Assembly: GCA_944548615.1 (NCBI GenBank)
Contig: OX155976.1
Location: forward strand, 4,934,952-4,998,951
Direction of reading: 5' to 3'
DNA: 64,000 nt
DNA from: Micropterix aruncella
Taxonomy: Eukaryota > Arthropoda > Insecta > Lepidoptera > Micropterigidae
Below, piece after piece: positions 19,802 through 31,800 of the stretch (position 1 is the first letter of the stretch; the number at the start of each line of letters is the position of its first letter). The notes beneath the pieces are model-generated. The model was not told the DNA's origin. It did no database searches and saw nothing but the letters and a program-made list of their open reading frames with translations. The position numbers and the translations under genes were made by a program.

Positions 19802-22800
19802 CTGTGAATAACAAAAGATACGGTTAAAGCAAACGAGCTTGGAAAAAACCTTGTGTGATAGATAGCCATACCAAAAGTTGAAACAAGTAAATATACTAAA
19901 AAGAATAAAAATCACGACTGCCGTTACAAGAAGGTAAACCATTGTATTTATAATTATTTTCATTACGGTTTTTTATGAAATATTTGTGGTTTATGTATTT
20001 ATCCATATAAAAAGTTATTTACGGAATGTACTCAATCAGAATTTTCATTTGACACTAAACATGATATTTTTATGTTAATTTATTAACATTTGGACATTTA
20101 GACAAGTATTTTTTAACATTTGGACAGTTAAGATACCCTATGACACTCGGGATGACATAAAGATTCTAACAATATCACACACATCTAAATCGGTTCAAGC
20201 GTTTAGAAGTTATGGTGGAATAAAAATCAGGGTTCATTATAAATACATACCGGTTTTTTTCCGAGTACAATTGCGTAGTTTTATAATTTTCTAAAATGTT
20301 GGATTGGAATAAATTTGTAAGTAAGAAAAACGGTTATTTAAAAACTGGTAATATATTGTAATGTAATAATTAGACACTTTGTATAATTTATTTTTCTAAA
20401 TTTATATTCCAAATTATTACTCTTCGTTTCTAAGGCTACCGGATCTATTCCTGACGGCCTCGAAGAGGAAGAACGAAAAACTAAACTGTCTGTGTGCCGA
20501 AAAAAACTGAAAAGAAGTAGGGTTGCCACCTGCCATTTCTTAATTTAACCCGTTGAGTATGATACGACCAAATCTGGTTGTGAAACAATTATCCGTTGAG
20601 TATGATACGACCAGATCTGGTTCCGCTCGGCGCGCGCGCTTTCGAACTCTTTTTTTACCATCGAAAGCATTTTGTCTCTTTCATGCGTATGGCAGATCGG
20701 TACAGAATTAAATTCTCTCTGTTAGCATTCGCAGCAGCAACTGCGCAGTCCATGTAACATATTATTACGGACCGCTGCAAATTGAACGCCCGCCTTCCCG
20801 AAACGTCAAAATCCGCGGAGCGTGTGTTTCGTTTTCGGATACGTTTTTCGTGTAGTTTTCGGAGTTTATTTCAACGAATCGTAAGTAAAACCATTTCTAC
20901 AACATCATATAGTCCCCCTAAACTGATTAGATGTACCATTTATCGTGTATATAAAGTATTTCGGGTCTTTGAATGTCGCGTCGCAAATGCCAAAGTCGGC
21001 CATTGTTTTTTCACTTCTTTGACGTTCTCATATTTATTCATAATTACCTAATTGTTTTACAAAATGATATTTCAATATTCTATATTCGAAATTTCAATGC
21101 AATCATTGTGCAGTTGTTTTTTTTTATGATTGGTGTAGTAGTTTCATAGTTATAGTCCTTGAAGTCGAGCGCCGTCGATGTCGCCGAAAATCCTGCAAAA
21201 GTGACAAATGCATCTATGAAAATACCCATTTACTCCAAGGGTTAAGGGTTACCGGCATCAAAAATATAAATTTTAGAATCATCACCAGCATCAAAAATAT
21301 AAGTTTACTATAATTATGCCACTTATATGTGTAATGGCAGCAAGAGTTACGTTTTATGACATTAAATCGTATAGATTATCGTATAGGTAGATTAAACAGT
21401 ATAAAAACTAAAAAACTCGCTTTTACCTCCTGGTCACAACATGTAACTGAAGGACTCGTTGAGACATGTTGAACGAGCCCAAACTTGATGGGCTATTAGC
21501 TATTGAGAAGTCCCTTGGACTCCTCTCTTTGATTTGTTACTTTTATTGTGGTAATTAATGGGTGCAATAGAATTTTCTTTTATAGTTTGTATTTTAAATA
21601 CTCGGTTTGAAAATGTAATTTATCTATAATAATATTATAAAGAGGTAAAGTTTGTGACGTTGTAGGAAGTAATCTCTGGATCTACTGAACCGATTTTGAA
21701 AATTCTTTTGCCAATAGAAAGCCACGTTATTTGTGAGTGTCATAGGCTATATATTAATCTGAAAAATGAAAAGACTTTTTCATGGTAGTCGGATATCCAA
21801 AGTAAGTCGGAAAAAATGGTCGAACGAAAACGTTTCTAACTAACGCTGCCTTAACGATGAGAGATATATAATTAAGTTCTAGAGAAAAGTTGTAGAGCTT
21901 GATAATGCCTACAAAAAAGTCAGCGGCAGCATATGTCTAACTTTTATATTTAGGTAACAAAAAGTAGTATTTTATATTTAAAAAATAATTTAAGGTCATG
22001 TTTATTGGTCATATTATCAACAATTATGAATTCTTATCAAAATAAGTAAATTTATCGTCTCAAGTGTTTAAATCAAAAGACTTTTCCCTTTTACTGCATA
22101 TAATTTCACTTTTACTGCATAAATGGTTAAAGAGATAAGACACTCACAAATAAGACACTCACAAGAAGACACACACTAATAACGGTAATATAGTCAAATT
22201 GGCATGCAAATACATACATACATATGCAGTAAAAATATAACCCTTCTTTTGGCAGTAAGGAAATAAATCATAGCACTCAGTACTAACCAAACTACACTCA
22301 TAATTTCATCACAAGTAAAAAGTTTTGCCGCCCAACGAAGTGGGCACGGGTCAGTTAGTAGTTTATATCTGAATTACACCAAGTATTTTGTATTTTATTG
22401 TTTGAAATACAGCTTTTATTTTGTAGTTGAAATACATTCATGACGTATTTCGTAAAACCCTGGTGAAAATGCCATCATCATTTACATCGAAAAACCTACC
22501 GTTATTGGAGTATTGTTCGTTCCATTGTTCCGGATGATCTTCCAACGACGGTTGCTTTACATCGCTATAACCGTTTGCTACTGGAAGGTGGTCATGTACT
22601 GGAGAGTGATCTTCTACCGGAGGGTGATCTTCTGAGGAAAAAAAAGAACCGGTCAAGTGCGAATTCAAAAATGTAAATGTATTAGTTAAAAACACATTTA
22701 CATTTTTTACAAAATTGCAACATCATGTAAGAGATCTAAGAAAATTATATTAATATACCTTCTTATACATAATGTGGGTACATATTCTTGTAGTAATTTA

Positions 22801-25800
22801 TGTTAATTTTTAACACGCTTTTATTAGGTCGACCTGTATGTCACTAACTATGTAATGGAATCTAAGGTAACTAATTTAACCCGTTGAGTATGAGTCAACC
22901 AAATCTGGTCGCGAAACAATTATCCGTTGAGTACGAGTCGACCAAATCTGGTCGCGCGTTTTTTTCACTTCTTTGACGTTCTCATATTTATTCATAATTA
23001 TCTAATTGTTTTACAAAATGATATTTCAATATTCTATATTCGAAATTTTAATGCAATCATTGTGCAGTTGTTCTTTTTATGATTGGTGTAGTAGTTTCGT
23101 AGTTATAGTACTTTAAGTCGAGCGCCGTCGATGTCGCCGAAAATCCTGCAAAAGAGACAGATGCATCCATGAAAATACCCATTTACTCCAAGGGTTAACC
23201 ATCTTCCAAGGATCGTAGCGTCATGAAAATTGGCAGCTGTATGTAGTTCTGATGACAATAGGTACAATAATATGGTACTGTCGAACTGATCTGATGATGG
23301 AGTCGGAAGATATGAACTGGAACTTCATGATGGAACATCGTATCATAGCTGTGTTTGGACTTGTTAGAAAAGTCTTGGAATGAACTTTGACCACGATTAG
23401 GTTTCAAGGTCTGATGATGAAGCCGGAAGATAGGCACTGGCATTCCATGATGGAATATCGTATCATAGCCCAAAAGCGTGTTTTTAGTGTTTTTAGTGTC
23501 GAAAGACTTATTACTCTATCAAGTGTAGTAAGTTCTATCAACTGCTTTACGAAAACAAACAAAAAAGTATATTACCATGTTTATCTGTCAGAAGCTTGCA
23601 CTGCATCTGAAATTGCTTTTCTTCAGATTCCCTCTCTGCAGTCCTGGAAGGTCCCTTACTCGTGCTCCGAGATCTTGATCTTGGTCTTCCGAATACACTT
23701 TTGTGTCTCTTCCAGCGCTTTATCATCTCTTCCTGCTCACTGTCTTCCTTCTCCACTTCATGCCCCATTGACGCTCGTTTCTTCTTGGCGTTGTCGTATT
23801 TCTGCTCCGACCTATATAAAAAAAAAACATCAATGCATGTGAAGTCAGCAAGATTAAATTGAGATGATATGCAGGAAAGCAACCATTACAAAGCGAATTC
23901 GATAATTTCAAAAAGGGCAACTGTATCTACATAACACAGGGTGGAGAATAGCCAACTGACACAATTCACATGTGAATTGTGCGCCGCTGCGATAGCTTGG
24001 TGTAGTTAGTGAAAGGGGGAATGGTAGAGACGAAGACGCCATTCCATTAATAGCGCCGCTGCAGTATGTCAGTCGCAATGGAGCGTTGGAAACTACAAGA
24101 ACATTTTACCTGTGTTCGTAGTTATTAAAAACCAAATTCTGTCACGGAAGTGTAGACAGTTCAATATTGAAGACAGTTCAATATCGAAGACAGTTCAATA
24201 TTGGTCGACATGGTCACGTATCTTGCATGATATAATTATCTTATTTTTAACATACTCAATCATATTATTAAAATGAATAAATACAAACGGAGTTGCCATG
24301 GATTTCACCAACCGAAATTGGCCCATCGTATTATTATTGCTACGCTTCCAGGGGGTGAGCAATGGACTCGGGACTAACGACCGGCTGTGGTAGGTTTAGG
24401 GCAGCTGTCTTGTCATATGTGAGCATCCACCTTACCACCTATTCACTCCACCTTCGACGCCATAGAATTTGAGATGCGGAAATTGGAGTTTTAGATATTT
24501 TTTTCCAGGAAGTAATTATTTTCCTGAAGAAACCAAGATCGAGGCGACCTAACCACTCGCCACACGGCTTGGTGGAATAGTGGTTAGGTTGCCTGATCTT
24601 ACTTTGTAAGGTCCTGAGTTCGATTCCCGGCTGAGTTACCATTTTCCGTTGGGATAAAATTAACGGAATTGAATTTCAATTGTCGATCGAATGCAATAAC
24701 AAGATACAAATGTTACACATCATAGTAGGGTTGGTTGGAAGAAATTGTCATATGAAAATAAACTGCCCATTGTGAATTTTCACAATAAATAGTATAAACA
24801 AACAAACAAATCTTTAAGAGGTGAAACAGAGATTCGGCGGGCAGGCCACGAGCGCAAACATCCACCGAACAGTGAAGCCATTCCGAGTGACGTTTGCAAG
24901 ATCATGGTATTTATTTAATTTGTTTTAGTGGTCTTTTGGGATGTTTGATTCCCATCGAACCAGTTAATTCTACAATAAGGGTTATATTCCAAGATAGGGA
25001 GTAAAGTGTTATATCTGGACAGAGAGCTGAGCATCCGAGACTTTTAGGGAATTGATACTGCTTAGAGACCAAATCCAAAGATTTCTCGATTATTGAGAAA
25101 GGTTTTGTAGTAGATTCTTTTTGTCTTTAGAGCTATAAAAAACACCCATTTGCTGCTAGGACGTAAATTTATAATCAGAATTAATTTGAGACATCCTATT
25201 AGTCATACATAAAATTCGTAGAAAGGAAAGGAAAGCATTACTCACTCCACAGTTATTCTATTAGTGGATTTTCTGGATTCTGGGGTTTTGGGAGCCTCCA
25301 ATTCGAGTTGTCTGAAAGAGAAAAAAAACGTTATATCAATATTCGAAATAAATTTTGTTTCTAAAATCTACTGCTCCTATCGCAAAACTATATATAGTGG
25401 AAACTCTCATAACTAGCACCTCTCAAAACGAGTAATTTGCAGTAATTCCAAGTAATAACCAGTAATTGCACCTCTCATAACGAATATGAAAAAATGGTTT
25501 CGCTTAACGAATAAGAGTATGGAACGAATTATGCTAGTTATGAGAGGTTCCACTGTATTTTTACTTCGTCAACCTACTAACCGACAAGGAAGGAAAGTAT
25601 TGTGAACACGCAATTTTTTTTTCGAGATGAAGATGGAAATATATGAGAAAGCTTTAGATTGGATTCTGGAGGTTGATTCAGTCTCTAACCAGTTTGAATT
25701 CCCTGAAATTCTCAGATGCACAGCCCTCCGTCGAGATATAACTCTTTACTCTCTATCTCATATAATTATCTTATTTTTAACGTACTCAACCATATTATTA

Positions 25801-28800
25801 AAATGAATAAATACAAACGGAGCCGCCATGGATTTCACCAACCGAAATCGCCCCATCATATTATTATTGCTACGCTTCCGGGGTGTGAGCAATGGACTCG
25901 GGACTAACGACCGGCTGTGGTAGGTTTAGGGCAGCTGTCTTGCCATATGTGAGCATCCACCTTAGCACCTATTCACTCCACCTTCGACGCCATAGAATTT
26001 GAGATGCGGAAATTGGAGTTTTAAATATTTTTTTCTAGGAAGTAATTATTTTCCTGAAGAAACCAAGATCGAGGCGACCGAACCACTCACCACACGGCTT
26101 GGTGGAATAGTGGTTAGGTTGCCTGATCTTACTTTGTAAGGTCTTGAGTTCGATTCCCAGCTGGGTTACCATTTTCCGTTGGGTTTGCATTTCAATTCTG
26201 TCGATCGAATGCAATAACAAGATACAAATGTACACATCATAGTAGGGTTGGTTGGAAGAAATTGCCATATGGATATAAAACTGCCCATTGTGAATTTTCA
26301 CAATAAATAGTATAAACAAATAAACAAACAAATCTTTAAGAGGTGAAACAGAGATTCGGTGGGCAGGCCACGAGCGCAAACATCCACCGAACAGTGAAGC
26401 CGTTCCGGGTGACAACGTTTACAAGATCATGGTATTTATTTAATTTGTTTTCGTGGTCTTTTGGGGTGTTTGATTCCCATGGAACCAGTTAATTCTACAA
26501 TAAGGGTTATATTCCAAGATAGGGAGTAAAGTGTTATATCTGGACACAGAGCTGTGCATCCGAGACTTTTAGGGAATTGATACTGCTTAGAGACCAAATC
26601 CAAAGATTTCTCGATTATTGAGAAAGGTTTTGTAGTAGATTCTTTTTGTCTTACGAGCCATAAAAAACACGCATTTGCTGCTAGGACGTAAATTACTATT
26701 AGTCATACATAAAATTCGTAGAAAGGAAAGGAAAGCATTACTCACTCCACAGTTATTCTATTAGTGGATTTTCTGGATTCTGGGGTTTTGGGAGCCTCCA
26801 ATCCGAGTTGTCTGAAAGAAAAAAAAACATTATATCTATATTCTGCATTAGAGAACTGAATTGTTCGCATCATCCTCCATCTCAACAGTGCAAGTTTTCA
26901 CACCGCCCGAATAACAAAAGAGGTTCTGGAGCAGCGAAACATTAAACTGTTCGACCATCCGCCCTACAACTGCCACACCTGACCTAAGCCGCAATAGAGG
27001 GCTTCAATTGGCGAGGACGTAAAGGAGAGATAGCACTGGGGTCCCATCTCCTCTATACCTGGTGTAGTCTCAACAGACTTAGGGGGGATGTGACAAGACG
27101 CAGAGCCAATCACAGTCGCTGGGGCTAAACAGAGAACCCAATATGCAACTGTGGAACGCTGCAGGATAGATGATGGCCATCTTCTATCCTGCCCGGAGTT
27201 GTCAACCCCAGTGCAGGATATACGTAGTCTTTTGGGATATTTGATTCCCATGGAACTGTTAGTTCTATAGTAAGGACCATGTTCTGAGATAGAGAGTAAA
27301 GAGTTATATCTGGACGGAGAGCTGTGCATCCGAGACTTTTAGGGAATTGATACTGCTTAGAGAACAAATCCAAAGATTTCTCGATTATTGAGAAAGGTTT
27401 TGTAGTAGATTCATTTTGTCTTTAGAGAAATGTCTGTAAATTCATAATCAGAATTAATTTGAGACATCCTGTTAGTCATACATATAATTCGTAGAAAAGA
27501 AAAGAAAGCATTACTCACTCCACACTATTAGTGGATTTTCTGGATGCTGGGGTTTTGGGAGCCTCCAATCTGAGTTGTCTGAAAGAAAAAAAAAACATTA
27601 TATTTATATTCGAAATAAATAATGTTTCTCAAATCTACTGCTCCTATCGTAAAACTATATATAGTGGAACCTCTCATAACGAGCACCTCTCAAAACGAGT
27701 AATTTGCAGTAATTTCGAGTAATAACGAGTCTCATAACAAGTATGGGAAAATTGTTTCGCTTAACGAGTAAGAGTATGGAACGAATTATGCTCTATATGA
27801 GAGGTTCCACTGTATTTTTACTTCGTCAGCCTACTAACCGACAAGGAAGGAAAGTATTGTGAACACGCATTTTTTTTCGAGATGAAGATGGAAATATTTG
27901 AGAAAGCTGGAAATATTCTGGAGGTTGATTCAGTCTCTAAGCAGTATAAATTCCCTGAAAGTCTCGGATGCACAGGCCTACCCGCAAAACAACGGATTGA
28001 CAGCTCTTCAGTCTACCCTAGACAACATTGGCTGCAACGTCACCGAAACGTCGGGTGCTACAAATTTCACGCGGTAAATTCGTTTTCTATCCTATTTATA
28101 ATGTCAAACAACCGCGATAGTCTTCGATTTTATAATATTAATATATGTTTATGAAATATAAAAATTTATATAAAATACCTAGTCAAAAAAAAAAAAGTAC
28201 AATTCATTGTCAAAACAATTTAAAACAACAAAATGAATTGGTAATTAGTAGAATGTTAAAATATAATCAACATACATAATGTTTAAAAATATATTAATAA
28301 TTTGGGCACCTAAGTTTTATTAAACTATAATTTCTAACATTTGATGTATGGTTAGTCTGTCGTGACTCGAGAACCATTCCTTTATTTTATTTTTGAATAC
28401 CTTAAATGTCAAATTAATTTTTATTTCCATATTGATCAGATTGTAAAATCTCGGCGTAATGAAAGAGTAATGTCTTTGTCCAAATGATGTTTTCATCCTG
28501 GGTATTATTAAGCTATTTTCTAAAACTCGTCTTGTTGGTCTTCGGTTCTGAATTATTCCTAAATTTGAATTATTGTCCAAAGATAGCTTGAAGAGAGAAG
28601 TTTTTAAAAAAAGTTGCCTACAATCAAGGACTTTAGCTTCCACATAAAGTTCATTGCTGGGATGGCGAGATGGTCTGCGGTGAATAATTTGAGTATAAAT
28701 TTCTACGCAACTTGCAATGGCTCTAGCAGGGTTTTACCACATCCGCCCCATCCGCATTGAAGAAGCATTCATTCTAGAAGTTCTTTAACCCCTCAAATGA

Positions 28801-31800
28801 ATGGCGATTAGCTCGGGTTGCCTACGGCAAAATGTATATAACTTTATATTTACATTTACATATACATTTACATAGAGCGGGGTTTACTATAGAGCTATAG
28901 CATTACTATAGAGCGGATTACTATAAAGCGGCGCACATTTACATTTATATTTACATTTATATAAATTTATATATATTTTGTATACATTTTGCCAAGGCAT
29001 CCCTTAAGGGACGCCTCACATTTGAGGGGTTAATTACTTCTGTTTAAGATTCTTTAATTACTTCTGTTCATCTAAACCAGCGATGCACAGACCGCGGCCC
29101 GCGGGCCGCATGCGGCCCGCCGACACTTTGTGGGCGGCCCCCGTCCTCGAAATTATTTGAAAAATATTTTTTCAATATACATAGGTAGAAAACTGTGCAC
29201 GCTCGCCGAGCGCCTCACCGCTACGACGTCTCGTTCGCACTTCGCAAACATTTTCAATAATGAATGCTAATAAATGTAAGAACGGAAATCGTCTTAACAA
29301 CGAAAATCTTGAAGCCATTTTGCTCTTAGCCACTATTAAAGTGACCCCCAACATACAAAAAAATATGTCTTCTACACAATGTCACTTATCTAACTAAGAA
29401 TAAAATTTATTCTTAGTTAGATATATAGAATATTCTTAGTTAGATAATAGAATAGAATACATGTTATTCCTAGTATATTATACCGTAATATGGATAACAA
29501 TGATACGTATTTGTAATCCACAATTTTCCATTCTTTAACTATTGTATTGTCACTGATATATTTTGTATTATTATTTTGACATTGATACACGTGAGGTTGA
29601 ATGATCCAAATTTTCAAAGAAGCAGAAAATAAATAATTATTCGAAGACCATACCCATAACATTGTTTCATTGGCCCTCCGTTGGTTGGGAGAAGGTGATG
29701 CGGCCCTCAAGTAGAAAAAGTCTGTGCATCGCTGATCTAAACGTTCAGATACGTGTAGACGCAGGTCGACGCGCGTCTGAACATTTACAAACTCGCGACC
29801 ATCTGAACTAAGCCTGAATCGTCTCAAGCGGGCTCAAAATGGATATTTCCATCGTTTGTTAGTTTTGTTTTGTTTTTTTATACTCTTTATTGTGAAATTT
29901 CACAATGGGCAGGTTTATTGTCATACGTCAATCTATTACAACCAACCCTACCTGTTTATATGTATGTGTGCATGTAACATGTGTGTAAGTGTGTGTCTTG
30001 TTATTGCATTCGATCGACAGAATTGAAAATGAAATTCTGTTAATTTTATATTAACGAAAAATGGTGACCCAGCCGGGAATCGAACCCGAAACCTTATAAT
30101 GTAAAATCAGGCGACCTAACCACTATGCCACCGGGCCACATTGAAAAAAAAAAATTTGCGCATTGAAAATCGTCATTCACAATACTTTCCCTCCTGGTCT
30201 TTTGGTGGGTCGGGAAAGTAAAACAAATATATCGTTAAATAATAATAATAATAATAACTTCTCCTCTGCTTCTCTCTTCTTTAGTTTAGATCTGTATTCT
30301 TCTTCTATCTTTCTCATTTTTTCTATTTCTCTCTTCTCGTGCATGCTGCGTTCCAGGGGTTCGCCGTTGTCTGCTCTGATTGCAATCAACTCAACCTCAT
30401 TAGTAAAAGGTTCGCAGGTTTCCTTTATCAAGCGGTACTTAATAAGGATGCCGCGCTGTTCATAATCTTCTGCCTTTTTTAAAAGTTTAATTACATCCTC
30501 CTCACCTGAAACGGTTAGCAGCCATTAGGAATCTGAATATTTTATTTTCTTTTATTTGGAAATCCTACAAAATTGAGGAACATTTTCAAAATTGAGGATC
30601 CCCAGGGGTTAAATTCGAGTTGCAGGGGGTCCATGTCAGTGAGAAAAAAATTGGGATGAACGAGATATAAATGGGGGTCCATCTTAGCAGACTCCATTAA
30701 CCGGTCGGGCATCAACAATGCCTGTAGGCGTTTTGCGTCGTTTGACAGGTCCGCGCGTAGCCCTTTCGGCCGGCCCCCATATATCTATATAAATAAAAAT
30801 TAAATGCTGTTCGTTGGTAATCGCATACTGAGTTGAACGGCTGAACCACCGCGGGTCGCATGCGGCCCGCGGTGGCGTTCTTGGCGGCCCGCTCGCGCTC
30901 GCAGTTTTACTACTACGGCGGGTTGCGACGGGTCGGACACACTCGTTTCGTTCGCTCGCTCAGTGCGTTAATGAGAGTTGAATAGAAAACATGTTGCAAC
31001 TTACAACCTTGAGACCAGTTTGAGAATTGCAACGACCACTATAGGGGCAGATATTGATAAAATAGTTAAACTAAACGAAGTTGGATATCAGACTTCTTAA
31101 CTGGTCGCACCTTCCAAGTGAAAGTAGGCAACTTTAAATCTGAACATTTCACTGTATCCAGTGCTGTACCCCAAGGGTCAGTGCTGGGTCCAGTTTTGTT
31201 CACCTTGTATATTACGGATCTTCAAGACTCAATCACATCGCAGAGCAGCTACTTTGCCGATGACACAAAATTCTTCGCCAATCCTATTCTATGCAGTGGA
31301 CAGCTTCAGCAAGATCTTGACAAGATCAAAGCGTGGACGGAAGATTGGTTGCTTACCTTAAACGTTGAGAAATGTGTAGTGCTTCATATCGGGAAAAGCA
31401 ACCCCCAACAAACAATATTTTCTGGCAAACGCCCAACTAGAAGCAGTAAAGCAACAAAAAGATCTTGGAATAACAATTACTGATGATCTCAAATGGGAGA
31501 AACACATAATTGCAATTGCTAAAAGAGCCAACTCTACTCTCTATCTAATAAGGAAGGCTTTCCAACATCTGTCAATAGAGGTTTTTATCAAGATCTACAA
31601 GGCATATGTGAGACCTATTCTTGAGTATGGCTATCAGATCTGGAACCCTTACTTTTGCAAAGATGTAGATATCCTGGAAAAGGTACAGCGAAGGGCAACC
31701 AAAATGCCAGTGGGCCTGAAGAATAGGAATTATGAAGATCGCTTGAAATTACTTGGAATTACTACACTCAAACAAAGAAGACAAAGAGGGGACCTGATTG

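Larger units (their letters stand above)
24227..25726 (-). repeat. Tandem segmental duplication, unit 1
   Basis: About 1.5 kb holding exon-5 copy 3, an RLE-type LINE 3' fragment, a SINE and a TA-flanked MITE. Unit 2 starts near 25759 with the same TATAATTATCTTATTTTTAA. The exon copies are exactly 1500 bp apart, so the exon was multiplied together with its intronic transposons. Confidence 0.85.
25758..27214 (-). repeat. Tandem segmental duplication, unit 2
   Basis: Second copy of the exon-5 unit with the same LINE fragment and SINE. After exon-5 copy 2 it departs from unit 1 at about 26840, where a different sequence with mariner-like and LINE-like remnants intervenes. Confidence 0.8.

Noticed and set aside
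24566..24640. Possible tRNA gene
   Set aside because: The A and B boxes are tRNA-like, but the anticodon arm is poor. The same body and tail occur in three copies, so it is the head of a SINE.
30177..30258. Gene A exon 4 continuing to [10 protein letters not shown] and a stop
   Set aside because: It would run through a (TTA)n tract and a dispersed repeat. The phase-2 end at 30259 joins in frame with all three copies of exon 5 and later exons. Kept as a possible intron-retention form.
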